Origin: JAUVKA01 sp964465145
GTDB lineage: Bacteria > Bacteroidota > Bacteroidia > Bacteroidales > UBA12481
Direction of reading: 5' to 3'
Assembly (NCBI GenBank): GCA_964465145.1
Contig: CAYXJR010000019.1
Location: 1-54,515, forward strand
Length of the DNA stretch: 54,515 nt
Shown here: one piece after another, positions 35,531 to 43,705 of the stretch
How the letters are laid out: each line of letters starts with the position of its first letter
Numbering within the stretch: the stretch's first letter is position 1
Program-made: the position numbers and the translations under genes
The notes under the pieces: generated by a model
Database searches by the model: none
What the model saw: the letters and a program-made list of their open reading frames with translations, nothing else
Told to the model about the DNA's origin: nothing

Positions 35531-37345
35531 ATGACCCTGATTGAGAAAATTCTAGCAAATCACAGCAGGCAGAAGGTGGTTAAACCCGGGGAAATTGTGG
35601 ATGTTACCATGGACGTTCGGGCAGCCAGGGATTTTGGGGGAGCGAACGTAGTGAAGAATATGCAGGATCATGATTTGAGCCTGGACGACCCGGGCAAAAC
35701 CTTCTTCACCTTCGACTGCAACCCTACGGGCTCTGACCAGAAGTATGCAGTGAACCAACATATATGCCGACTCTATGCCCGAGAGAATGGTATCAAGGTT
35801 TATGATATTGATAATGGCATTGGCACACATACACTGATACATGAGGGTCTGGCCTATTCCGGTTCTACAGCTGTCACCACTGATTCCCATGCAAATATTC
35901 TTGGGGCAGTAGGCTCTTTTGGCCAGGGGATGGGTGACAGGGATATTGCGGCAGCATGGGCTCATGGAAAGGTTTGGTTTAAGGTTCCTGAATCCGTTAA
36001 GATTACTCTGAAAGGGAAGCGGCCGGATGGTTTATCAGCCAAGGATATTGCTCTGAATTTGCTGGCTCATTTTGGAGCAAACTCTTTGTTAGCTTATTCG
36101 GTGGAATTTTATGGGGAAGAGGTTGACCGGCTCAGTCTGGATGAGCGAATCACTATCTCTTCCATGGGTACGGAGATGGGGGCTATAATTCTATTTTTCA
36201 CTCCTAACGACAATATAATGGCATATAGCTCTGAACGTGCTGGTCGAACCCTGGAGAAGGTTGAAGCCGACTCTGATGCAGTGTATGCTGAGGAGTTTAT
36301 CCTGGACATTTCTGGTTTTGTACCACGGGTATCAAGGCCAGGCGCTCCACATGATACTGTTCCGGTAACAGAAGTTGAGGGCATTAAGATAGATTCGGCC
36401 TTTATTGGAAGCTGCACAAATGGGAGGTTCGAGGACATTGCTTCAGCCGCTGCTGTGCTGTACAACCGCAAAGTGGCTCCCGGAGTTGTGCTGAAGATTG
36501 TACCGGCTACCGATGAGATTTGGCGGCAGTGCCTGGATGAAGGGCTTGTTGATATTTTAAAGGACGCAGGAGCAATGCTGTCCAATGCCGGATGTGCAGG
36601 ATGTGCTGCCGGGCAAGTTGGCCAGAATGGACCGGGAGAGATAACTATCAGCAGTGGAAACCGCAATTTCCCTGGAAAACAGGGTAAAGGTGAAGTGTAT
36701 CTTGCTAGTCCGGCCATCGTGGCTGCCTCAGCCGTAGCAGGATATATTACCACTCCAGGAAATATTCCCGACTCTCCGGCACTTTTTAAAATTGGGAGCG
36801 GGCTTCCAAAAGCTGATAAGGCCAAAACTGAGAAGCCTGGAATACTGACCGATGATCTCAAATCCAGAGAGGTAGAAGGCCGGTTATGGCTAATTTATGA
36901 GGACAATATTGATACAGATATGATATTTCATAATCGATATCTGGCGATCACCGATATCAATGAAATGGGAAAGTATACTTTCGATAACCTCAAGGGCTAC
37001 GAGGATTTTGCCAGGAAGGTTCAGCCGGGGGATATCCTCATGGTTGGCAAGAATTTCGGAAGTGGGTCATCTCGCCAGCAAGCTGTAGATTGTTTTAAAG
37101 CATTGGGAGTAAGTTGTATACTGGCTGAAAGTTTTGGCGCCATTTATGAGAGGAATGCTATCAACGCAGCCTTCCCAATTCTGGCTTATTCGGTTTCTGA
37201 CAAACCTGATGTCAATGACGGAGACCGGATAAAGATCAACTTTGAAAACGGGATGGTAACAAACATTCGAACAGGCAATCATATTCAGGCTCAGCCATTT
37301 TCCGAAGTACAACTGGAAATCTTTCAGAATGGGGGATTGTTTTAA
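35531..37345 (+). CDS. Single-chain aconitase-superfamily hydro-lyase, divergent (LeuC-LeuD fusion type)
   Basis: A 604-residue hydratase with a LeuC-like catalytic part (about 1-420) and a LeuD-like swivelling domain (about 440-604, NFGSGSSRQQAVD). The three cysteines for the [4Fe-4S] cluster are C295 (GSCTNGRFED), C355 and C358 (AGCAGC). TTDSHANILGAVGSFGQGMGD is the clade pattern of isopropylmalate isomerase/homoaconitase relatives rather than classic AcnA. The usual DHxxP motif near residue 62 reads FDCNPT, with Cys in place of His. It is followed by a second, quite different paralogue. Substrate is uncertain: citrate, methylcitrate, homocitrate or citramalate-type acids. Confidence 0.8.
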   Translation: MTLIEKILANHSRQKVVKPGEIVDVTMDVRAARDFGGANVVKNMQDHDLSLDDPGKTFFTFDCNPTGSDQKYAVNQHICRLYARENGIKVYDIDNGIGTHTLIHEGLAYSGSTAVTTDSHANILGAVGSFGQGMGDRDIAAAWAHGKVWFKVPESVKITLKGKRPDGLSAKDIALNLLAHFGANSLLAYSVEFYGEEVDRLSLDERITISSMGTEMGAIILFFTPNDNIMAYSSERAGRTLEKVEADSDAVYAEEFILDISGFVPRVSRPGAPHDTVPVTEVEGIKIDSAFIGSCTNGRFEDIASAAAVLYNRKVAPGVVLKIVPATDEIWRQCLDEGLVDILKDAGAMLSNAGCAGCAAGQVGQNGPGEITISSGNRNFPGKQGKGEVYLASPAIVAASAVAGYITTPGNIPDSPALFKIGSGLPKADKAKTEKPGILTDDLKSREVEGRLWLIYEDNIDTDMIFHNRYLAITDINEMGKYTFDNLKGYEDFARKVQPGDILMVGKNFGSGSSRQQAVDCFKALGVSCILAESFGAIYERNAINAAFPILAYSVSDKPDVNDGDRIKINFENGMVTNIRTGNHIQAQPFSEVQLEIFQNGGLF

Positions 37346-37397
37346 TTAAGAATGATTCAAAATTAGTAATTTCGATTTCTTTAAGAATCATATTGAA

Positions 37398-39173
37398 ATG
37401 GGAAAAACTTTTGTTGAAAAAATATTCGATGCCCCGGTTGGCAGCATCGTATTCCGTAGTCCTGATATTGTTCTAACTCATGATAATACTGCAAGTATTT
37501 ATCAGACTTTTGAGAAGATGGGTGGTGACAAGTTGGCCCGGCCCGAGCAGATGCTGGTGGTTCTGGACCATAATGCACCACCAACCACAGCCAAGCTGGC
37601 CAATCAATATCAGGCTATTAGGGAGATAGTTAAGGATCAGGGTATTCGTAAATTTTATGATGCCGGGAAAGGTATCTGTCACCAGATTATGTCCTATCAT
37701 GCCCGGCCCGGAATGATTATTGTGGGGAGCGATTCCCACACCTGTACTGCAGGGGCTTTCAATGCTTTTGCGGCTGGTATTGACCGAACCGAGTCGGCAG
37801 GGATCTGGAAAAAAGGGGAGACATGGTTCAGGGTTCCTGAAACCTTGAAGATAACGCTGGAGGGTAGCCTGCCGAAAGGTGTTTATGCCAAAGATATTTC
37901 CTTATATATAATTGGAAAGATTGGTTCAGCAGGAGCCAATTACATGTCGATCGAGTACCATGGCCCTGGGGTGGACAGCCTCAAAATCTCTGACCGAATG
38001 ACCCTTGCCAACCTGGCTTCGGAAATGGGGGCCAAGAATGCTGTATTTCCCCCGGATGAAGGTCTGAAAGAATTTTTTGATGAGGAAATAATTGGTGTCT
38101 GGGCTGATGAAGATGCCGTTTATGCCGGTGAGATGATCATCAATCTGGATGTACTTTTCCCCTTAGTGGCAGCTCCTCACCACGTGAATAATATCAGGGC
38201 ATTGTCGGAAGTTTCCGGGGTATCAGTTCAGCAAGGCCTCATAGGTACCTGCACCAACGGGCGATTGGAAGATCTGCGGATAGCTGCCAGCTATCTGAGA
38301 AATAAAAAAGTTCATCCAGGATTTCAACTTTTAGTTATTCCTGCATCAGTACTTATTTACCAGCAGGCCATGATGGAAGGGCTGATACAATCAATGGTTG
38401 AGGCGGGAGCAATTATCCTTAGCTCATCCTGTGGCCCCTGCCTGGGTACGGGGCAAGGTATTCCTGCGGATGGAATAACAGTGATTTCTACGGCAAACAG
38501 GAACTTTAAGGGAAGGATGGGCAACCCCAATGCCGGGATATACCTGGCCTCTCCTGCTACTGTGGCCGCATCGGCACTGACAGGAAAGATCAGCGACCCC
38601 AGGGATAAACCAGGACAGGAGGTATTTGAAAGCCTATTGCCTGAAAGTATCGTTCCTGAGATTCCCCGGGGGGAGAACAGGAGAAATAAGGCTGTGTGGA
38701 ATTATGTTGATATGGATAATCTCAATACCGACCAGATGTTTGCCGGTAATCTCACTTATTCAGTTCTCAGCTCCGATGGGGAAGCCATCATGCCCCACCT
38801 TTTTGCCGGTTGCGATCCGGCATTCAGCAGTGGTGTAAAGGCTGGAGATATAGTGGTGGCCGGGGATAATTTTGGCTGTGGAAGCTCCAGGGAGCATCCC
38901 TCGGTAGGACTGGCCTACGCTGGGGTTAAGGCAGTGATTGTTAAGTCTGTTAACCGTATTTTCTATCGCTCCGCGATTAACCAGGGCCTGCCTGTGCTGG
39001 TGCACACGGAGGTAGTTAATCAATATAAGCCAGGAGATAAGCTGGATGTATCGCTGAGTGAAGGAAAAATCAGATTGAACGATCAGCTTTTCGATTTTGA
39101 ACCCTTGCCGGATAAGCTGATGGAGATATTGGATAAGAAGGGGCTGGTTAATTGGATCAAAGAAAATGGGTGA
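37398..39173 (+). CDS. Aconitate hydratase / isopropylmalate-dehydratase-type single-chain enzyme
   Basis: A 591-residue fused LeuC-LeuD-type hydro-lyase. It keeps the canonical motifs: LDHNAPPTT, GSDSHTCTAGAFNAF, the cluster cysteines in GTCTNGRLED and SCGPCLGTG, and the swivel-domain signature NFGCGSSREHP. Enzymes of this layout act as aconitase in several anaerobes and Bacteroidota. With SucAB encoded in the same window it could serve the TCA cycle. The gene starts 52 bases after its paralogue. Identity between the two is low, so this is an old pair rather than a recent duplication. Confidence 0.85.
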   Translation: MGKTFVEKIFDAPVGSIVFRSPDIVLTHDNTASIYQTFEKMGGDKLARPEQMLVVLDHNAPPTTAKLANQYQAIREIVKDQGIRKFYDAGKGICHQIMSYHARPGMIIVGSDSHTCTAGAFNAFAAGIDRTESAGIWKKGETWFRVPETLKITLEGSLPKGVYAKDISLYIIGKIGSAGANYMSIEYHGPGVDSLKISDRMTLANLASEMGAKNAVFPPDEGLKEFFDEEIIGVWADEDAVYAGEMIINLDVLFPLVAAPHHVNNIRALSEVSGVSVQQGLIGTCTNGRLEDLRIAASYLRNKKVHPGFQLLVIPASVLIYQQAMMEGLIQSMVEAGAIILSSSCGPCLGTGQGIPADGITVISTANRNFKGRMGNPNAGIYLASPATVAASALTGKISDPRDKPGQEVFESLLPESIVPEIPRGENRRNKAVWNYVDMDNLNTDQMFAGNLTYSVLSSDGEAIMPHLFAGCDPAFSSGVKAGDIVVAGDNFGCGSSREHPSVGLAYAGVKAVIVKSVNRIFYRSAINQGLPVLVHTEVVNQYKPGDKLDVSLSEGKIRLNDQLFDFEPLPDKLMEILDKKGLVNWIKENG

Positions 39174-39338
39174 TTGGTAGAACAGGAGATTAGTAGATCA
39201 GGAGATTAGTAGATCGGGGGATTAGTAAATCAGGAGATGAGGAGATTGGTAGATGAGGAGATTGGTAGATCAGGAGACTGGTAGATCAGGAGACTGGTAG
39301 ATCAGGAGACTGGTAGATCAGGAAATGTTGTAGATCAG
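39171..39338 (+). repeat. 16-bp tandem repeats (GGAGACTGGTAGATCA)
   Basis: About ten imperfect copies of a 16-base unit lie between the second aconitase-type gene and the HEAT-repeat gene. The last three units are identical; earlier ones vary (GATTAG/GATTGG, AGATCA/AGATGA). There is no unique spacer between units, so it is not a CRISPR array. It starts within the aconitase stop region and fills most of the gap. No gene is seen in it. Confidence 0.85.
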
Positions 39339-39441
39339 TTAATAGTATATTGGGATACTGCATTTATAATTGCCACTAACTTTAGCTAGTGGATTGATAG
39401 TGAGCGAGTTATCAGGGCTTTAGCCCAATGATATTTTTTAT

Positions 39442-39449
39442 TATTTTTG
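39442..39449 (+). promoter_or_regulatory. -7 promoter box (TATTTTTG) for the SPOR/HEAT gene
   Basis: Exact TAnnTTTG ending 6 bases before the ATG at 39456, predicting a leaderless transcript. Confidence 0.5.
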
Positions 39450-39455
39450 TTTACC

Positions 39456-40790
39456 ATGAATAACCTGAAGCTGAACAAATACATAAAGGGATTTTTGCTT
39501 ATCGCATTGATTTTATTTTTCATGGGGATCAAGCCCTTATCTGCTTATCAGGAGGTCGAGAAAATCCGTGTTTACCGGGTACAATTTGCGGCGAGCAAAA
39601 CCTTTATCCAACCGTCTTATTTTCAAACCAAATTCAAGCTTGAGGAAGAAGTTCAATACTTTGTCAAGGATGATTGGTATAAGTACTATGTGGGAGATTT
39701 TGAAACTGAGGCTGAAGCTACTTCTTTCTACCATGAAACTAATGATGTGGGTTTTGTTATCTCCAGTATTATTGACAAGCCGATTGAAATAGAGGAAGAT
39801 ACTGTTCAAACGCTTGTTCCTGTAGATAGTCTGGGCAGTAAATTGGAGGATAGGGAAGGTGCCGGTTTAATATCAACCGATAGCCTGGATAGGGTTTTCA
39901 ATATGAAATTGCAACAGGCCGATTCGGCTTTTCTGGCTTCCGACTTTGAGCTGGCTAAATCCCTGTTCCTGGAAACTTCTTCCATGAAACCCGACCTGGA
40001 ATATTCCAGGGTTCAATTGGAGAAGATTGAACAAATGGCTGAAGAGGGAGTTAATGAGGTCCGTAATCGGAGTCTTGGCTGGTTAAGGATCTTGCTGATT
40101 TTGCTTATAATTTTTATATTGATTATGTTGATCAGATGGTCAATCCGTTATATGAATAGTAGACAGGGCACTGCCTCTGAAGTTGAAGAGGAGGGGATTT
40201 CAGGGGACGACAAAGACAGGGAAGTGGAGCATTGGCTATCTGGCAAGGCTCCATTTTCCTTCCTTGATCGATCGGATAAAGATCTCTCGGGTTGGGAGCA
40301 GTTGCGTCTTTATGAGAAAATTAGGGAAAGAAAAAAGGCCCCACCAGAATTTTCCTTTTGGTTGGATTCAGAAAACGCCAGCATTGTGGCTTTTTGCTTG
40401 AGGATGATTCGTTCCTTTGAACAGACTGGTGCTTATAGTGCGGTTGTGCGTTTGCTTGATCATAAAGATGATGAGATAAGGGCGGAGGCTATTGTCACTC
40501 TTGGTGAACTGGGCAATCGGCAGGTACTGGGACTTCTCAGGGAGCGTTTTGATATGGAGACTTATACGAACAGGATGCTGATCCTGAGAGCAATGGCCCG
40601 GATGCCTGAAAAGTCCAGCATTGATTTTCTCAAGGAGCTGCTAAAGATTCCCGGTGATTTTCGCATAGAAGCAGCTCATGCCCTGGCTTCGATCAAATCT
40701 TTTGGAATTAAAGGTGTAGAGAAAGCTTTGAAAGATATGGGTGAGGAATCCGAAACCATTGCCCGTCATATCCTTATCAATAAATTGTAG
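39456..40790 (+). CDS. Membrane protein with periplasmic SPOR-like and cytoplasmic HEAT-repeat domains
   Basis: A 444-residue protein from ATG 39456; an in-frame TTG three codons upstream is inside the promoter box. Signal-like helix at about 8-30. A SPOR-like fold follows (about 38-105: VYRVQFAASKTF, YKYYVGDFETEAEA), then a helical linker, and a single membrane helix at about 209-231 (LRILLILLIIFILIMLI). The cytoplasmic part ends in HEAT repeats (about 320-440: LLDHKDDEIRAEAIVTLGELG). SPOR domains bind denuded septal peptidoglycan, so this could link cell-wall state to a cytoplasmic partner. It is the last core gene before the tRNA and accessory region. Confidence 0.82.
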   Translation: MNNLKLNKYIKGFLLIALILFFMGIKPLSAYQEVEKIRVYRVQFAASKTFIQPSYFQTKFKLEEEVQYFVKDDWYKYYVGDFETEAEATSFYHETNDVGFVISSIIDKPIEIEEDTVQTLVPVDSLGSKLEDREGAGLISTDSLDRVFNMKLQQADSAFLASDFELAKSLFLETSSMKPDLEYSRVQLEKIEQMAEEGVNEVRNRSLGWLRILLILLIIFILIMLIRWSIRYMNSRQGTASEVEEEGISGDDKDREVEHWLSGKAPFSFLDRSDKDLSGWEQLRLYEKIRERKKAPPEFSFWLDSENASIVAFCLRMIRSFEQTGAYSAVVRLLDHKDDEIRAEAIVTLGELGNRQVLGLLRERFDMETYTNRMLILRAMARMPEKSSIDFLKELLKIPGDFRIEAAHALASIKSFGIKGVEKALKDMGEESETIARHILINKL

Positions 40791-40815
40791 AATACTTTAT
40801 TTAATCCTAAATTTG
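40785..40815 (+). promoter_or_regulatory. Promoter of tRNA-Arg (TTG - 20 bp - TAAATTTG)
   Basis: TTG at 40785-40787 and TAAATTTG at 40808-40815, a full match to the Bacteroidota pattern, 13 bases upstream of the mature tRNA 5' end. Confidence 0.65.
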
Positions 40816-40828
40816 CGATCCGTAAAAA

Positions 40829-40901
40829 GGTCTCGTAGCTCAGTGGATAGAGCAGCAGCCTTCTAAGCTGCGGGTCGCAGGTTCGAATCCTGCCGGGATC
40901 A
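40829..40901 (+). tRNA. tRNA-Arg (anticodon TCT)
   Basis: A complete cloverleaf of 73 bases. The acceptor stem GGTCTCG pairs with CGGGATC. The D-arm is AGCTCAGTGGATAGAGC. The anticodon stem GCAGC/GCTGC encloses loop CTTCTAA with anticodon TCT at 40862-40864. The T-arm is GCAGG-TTCGAAT-CCTGC, and the discriminator is A. The 3' CCA is not encoded (CCT follows). It reads AGA codons. It has its own promoter and terminator. Genes to the right are mobile-element and phage related, so this tRNA is a candidate integration site, but I found no repeat of its 3' end and no integrase in the window. Confidence 0.95.
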
Positions 40902-40904
40902 CCT

Positions 40905-40939
40905 GGCCCTTTGCAATATGCAAGGGGCCTTTGTATTTT
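40905..40939 (+). terminator. Rho-independent terminator after tRNA-Arg
   Basis: GGCCCTTTGCA pairs with TGCAAGGGGCC (one G-T pair) around a 3-base loop, followed by TTTGTATTTT. It begins 4 bases after the tRNA. Confidence 0.75.
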
Positions 40940-41074
40940 CCAGGGTTTTCCTTGATGTCCATTTGTTTTAGTACCAGGTTCCTTCTAGTTTTTTCCATTT
41001 TATTGAAATTATGAGGCAATGTAATTTGGTGGGAGGTGGAATAAAAGGACAATCAAAAACGCAGGAACGGACAC

Positions 41075-41110
41075 AAAAAAAGTAAAGGTTTTTTTGCCTT
41101 TACTTTTTAA
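41075..41110 (-). terminator. Strong (bidirectional) terminator after the 56-residue gene
   Basis: AAAAAGTAAAGG (41077-41088) pairs perfectly over 12 bases with CCTTTACTTTTT (41097-41108). The A/T-rich outer ends give a T-run on either strand. It lies about 20 bases past the stop of the small acidic gene. Confidence 0.75.
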
Positions 41111-41127
41111 AAGAGGGTGTTGAAGAT

Positions 41128-41298
41128 TTAGTAGAGGAGAGAGATGGTTTCTTCCAGATCATCGTCATCATCATCAGGAGTTAGGAAGATTTCGTCGAAA
41201 TCATCCCATTCCACTTCAGGATTCCGGTTGTTAGCGTTGCAAAAATCTTTTTTGGCAGTTTCGTAAGCTGAGTTAAATTCTTGTAATAAAGCGTTCAT
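41128..41298 (-). CDS. Small acidic protein (56 residues) of a mobile-element module
   Basis: ATG 41298 to TAA 41128. The protein starts MNALLQEFNSAYETAKKDF, has WDDFDEIF in the middle, a run of five or six Asp (PDDDDD) near residue 42, and ends ETISLLY. It is strongly acidic and predicted to be helical at the N-terminus. I do not recognise the family. Two things make it credible. It is preceded 60 bases upstream by the same 78-bp leader repeat that precedes the 41664-41942 gene, and it is followed by a perfect terminator. The pair looks like a duplicated expression unit in a plasmid or phage-type element. Acidic mimicry of DNA is a possibility but only a guess. Confidence 0.6.
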   Translation of the reverse strand: MNALLQEFNSAYETAKKDFCNANNRNPEVEWDDFDEIFLTPDDDDDDLEETISLLY

Positions 41299-41357
41299 GG
41301 CATGTATTTTTTAAGTGTTAATTTCTGTGATCTTCTCTCGCTCAAAAACAGCCCATA

Positions 41358-41435
41358 CAGCAAGGAGGAACTATTGGCAAATCCTTGTGTAAACGCCTAA
41401 GTGGTTAGGATGTAAGAGCATTTCTTTGCATAGAA
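41358..41435 (-). repeat. Leader repeat, copy 1
   Basis: A 78-bp sequence nearly identical to 42008-42086, located 60 bases upstream of the small acidic gene. On the plus strand it contains a CAAGGA...TCCTTG stem-loop (6-bp arms, 15-base loop) and CCTAAGTGGTTAGG (5-bp arms). The stretch 41299-41663 otherwise holds no gene I can support. Confidence 0.85.
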
Positions 41436-41632
41436 AATAACTCTGGGATACACGGTGGTTATGAATGCTTTATCAAGTGTTTAATTCAGCCGGAATTGAC
41501 GGATGCTTGTGATGCTGACTAGCTTGGAATCCTTGGAATTGGGGTGATTGGTGAGCTCTGGTCTGATTGATGTTGTTGATCTGGTAGTGGTGGGGAATAG
41601 GTCATTTTAGTGGCGTTCTTATTTGCGACTAT

Positions 41633-41655
41633 AAAAAAAAGCCCCGAAGGGCTTC
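41633..41655 (-). terminator. Rho-independent terminator with TTCG tetraloop
   Basis: On the minus strand AAGCCC-TTCG-GGGCTT is followed by a T run, 9 bases after the stop of the 92-residue gene. This is a classic intrinsic terminator. Confidence 0.85.
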
Positions 41656-41663
41656 CTTTCCAG

Positions 41664-41942
41664 CTAATTAGCTACCGGCCTTTTCTTTCCCTTTGGCTTT
41701 GGAGTCTCTGCAGGAGCTTCCTCGGAAGTTTCATCCTCAACTTTTACAGGAACCCAGGCTGTGTGTGTGCGTCCGTACTTGTCCGGAGTATTCATCTCGG
41801 TGGTTTCGAATGAAACATACATTTTGCCTTCATAATCGTAAGCAACACGTTCCAATTCTTCCATTGAGATGGTGAATTTTACAATTGAGTTAATTTTCTC
41901 GTTTCTTTTTCCTTTTCCGATGTAGTCTCTTTTAAATGTCAT
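41664..41942 (-). CDS. Conserved small protein of Bacteroidota mobile elements
   Basis: A 92-residue protein with N-terminus MTFKRDYIGKGKRNE, a central beta/alpha segment (VKFTISMEELERVAYDYEGKMYVSFE), then the pattern PDKYGRTHTAWVPV, and a disordered acidic/Pro/Lys tail. Short proteins of this type (IGKGK...PD-YGRTHTV) recur in Bacteroidota plasmids, conjugative elements and phages, often near a short RadC like the one at 44026. Their function is not established; the basic-acidic layout is compatible with ssDNA or partner binding. It has leader repeat copy 2 upstream (65 bases) and its own terminator, so it is a single-gene unit. Confidence 0.7.
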   Translation of the reverse strand: MTFKRDYIGKGKRNEKINSIVKFTISMEELERVAYDYEGKMYVSFETTEMNTPDKYGRTHTAWVPVKVEDETSEEAPAETPKPKGKKRPVAN

Positions 41943-42007
41943 GATTTCTAATTATCAATTAAGGGTTTAAAATTTTATGATTTTCTTTTGCCCGTACATA
42001 TACAATC

Positions 42008-42086
42008 CAGCAAGGAGGAACTACTGGCAAATCCTTGTGGAAACGCCCAAGTGGTTTGTAAATAAGAGCATTTTCTTTGCATAGAA
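42008..42086 (-). repeat. Leader repeat, copy 2
   Basis: A 79-bp copy of 41358-41435, about 85 percent identical. It keeps the CAAGGA/TCCTTG stem exactly, while the second small stem is only partly conserved. It lies 65 bases upstream of the 92-residue gene, nearly the same distance as copy 1 from its gene. Beyond it, 42087-42423 holds no gene I can support. Confidence 0.85.
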
Positions 42087-42423
42087 TTTTACAGCCATAC
42101 TTGATAATGTTAAGGAATTCACGATGTAATAGAACTTCAGAAAGGGGAGAAGTGGGGAAATTTACCCTATAGGAAAGTGTATTGACTTCAGTTTATTTGA
42201 TGAATTGGGTTGTATTGTAGACTATGATGGCTTCCCTGTATTTTTAGAAACTTACTGAATGAACCTGGATAGTTTTTTCATGCAGATTTGTGGTTCATAA
42301 TTGCGGGATTTTGCGGAAAGTATTTAGACTCCATGCCCGGCATTAAGGGTGCAATTTCAGAAAGAAAGTTCTTCGGGTCTCATCCCAGGGAGCAAATAAG
42401 ATTTTTGTTGCCGAATAAAAAAA

Positions 42424-42446
42424 GGGGCAAAGCCTGGGGCGAACTA
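42424..42446 (+). repeat. Left terminal inverted repeat of the IS
   Basis: GGGGCAAAGCCTGGGG followed by CGAACTA. It matches the reverse complement of 43998-44021 except at three positions. Confidence 0.82.
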
Positions 42447-42455
42447 ATTCTTTAT

Positions 42456-43667
42456 TTATGAAAAAATAAATTTGTTCTTCTTTTTTGGAAATACTAAATT
42501 TCTTTTGACGGATAATGAATCACACAAATTTTCCTTATTCCATTGCCTCAACTGTTTAACAGTGCTATAATCAATTGCGCTCTTAATTTCTTCGCTTGAC
42601 AAATTTATTGTCAGTGCTGGAATAATAAGTGCCAAGTCTGTTATTCCACTCATTGGATTCTTGCTGATTTCATTTTTGTATCTCCCAAATGTTGATTCAA
42701 TTACATCAGAACTACAAAGCAAATGCTCTCCCCGTTTTTGTGCATTTTGAATGTTATATTCAAGATATTTTATCATATGCTCTCTGAAAATTTTCATTTT
42801 ACCTGTTTTGTATTGCTTTAAAATAAAGGAGCTTTGGCGCTTTGTCTTTTTGCTTAATCCATTTGTTTTAAGCAAGATGGATATTTGTTTGACAGCATCA
42901 ATTATGTTATTCATCTCCTCTATTAAAGATTGTTTTTCTTTTACCCACAATAATTTTTCTCTTTCTTCAACAGAAATTGTCCTTGATTCAAGAGCCTTCA
43001 ATGCTTTCATTCCCCAGCTTGAAATAATATCAATATTTAGGAATCGCGACTTTGCCCTTTGATTAGGCGGCATTAAATGGGCATATTTACTGTTACATAA
43101 CTTAGTTCGCATTTGACCCATTTTGTGTGTGTATTCTTTAAAATCATGATCCTTTTTATAAATTCTCTCCAACACTATTGCTATAGAGTGGGTTAGGTCG
43201 AAAATGTGATTTATTTCGGCTTCTCGCAATCCTTTTTTTAAAGTGTAGCATGAGTCGGTCACAGCATATAATATATTTCCAACTTGCTCCTTTACAATCC
43301 TGAGCTGTTCTGCTATCATATCGCCCGTCCATCTTTCTTTTGATTTAACCAGTAATGGCTCTAAATCCTGTATTTTCAATGGCCGGTTAAATTCAATTTT
43401 GCTCCTGCGGATTCCTAAAACAACAAACACCTTTTCCTGTCCAACACCAATGCTTTCATCAGCTATAATAATCCAGTCATCTGCTTTCTCTTTGGGCTTT
43501 TGTAATTGATAATACCCCACTTTCTTAACCCACAGCAAACCTGCTTGGTACGAAGGAGTTTTGCAATGAATATTTAAACTAAATTGAAAAATAACCAACG
43601 TCTTACTAACCCCTCTAAAACTAGCTGATGTATTGATTTTGGTCAGTAAAAATAATTGTACAATCAA
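42456..43667 (-). CDS. DDE-type transposase, C-terminal (catalytic) frame
   Basis: A 403-residue catalytic part if counted from TTG 43667. The frame is actually open back to 43730, just past the A9 slippery run, so the natural product is probably a roughly 480-residue fusion with the 43706-43903 ORF. Candidate catalytic acids are Asp in IIADESIG, Asp in YAVTDSCYTLKKG and Glu in SSDVIESTFGRYKNEIS. The stretch PRRSHFSTLIVQL, which precedes the TTG, belongs to the family's conserved N-terminal region and shows that the frame is used upstream. It catalyses cut-and-paste or copy-out of the IS. No premature stops are seen, so it may be active. Confidence 0.82.
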   Translation of the reverse strand: MIVQLFLLTKINTSASFRGVSKTLVIFQFSLNIHCKTPSYQAGLLWVKKVGYYQLQKPKEKADDWIIIADESIGVGQEKVFVVLGIRRSKIEFNRPLKIQDLEPLLVKSKERWTGDMIAEQLRIVKEQVGNILYAVTDSCYTLKKGLREAEINHIFDLTHSIAIVLERIYKKDHDFKEYTHKMGQMRTKLCNSKYAHLMPPNQRAKSRFLNIDIISSWGMKALKALESRTISVEEREKLLWVKEKQSLIEEMNNIIDAVKQISILLKTNGLSKKTKRQSSFILKQYKTGKMKIFREHMIKYLEYNIQNAQKRGEHLLCSSDVIESTFGRYKNEISKNPMSGITDLALIIPALTINLSSEEIKSAIDYSTVKQLRQWNKENLCDSLSVKRNLVFPKKKNKFIFS

Positions 43668-43705
43668 TGTGCTGAAATGGGACCTCCGGGGTTTATCTTT
43701 CTTTT

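Noticed and set aside
39171..39338. Regular short repeats that could be taken for a CRISPR array.
   Set aside because: Units are 16 bases and directly abutting with no unique spacers, they are degenerate, and no cas genes are near.
40840..41052. Minus-strand frame covering the tRNA (contains AGFEPATRSLEGCC).
   Set aside because: This is the familiar false translation of a tRNA gene.
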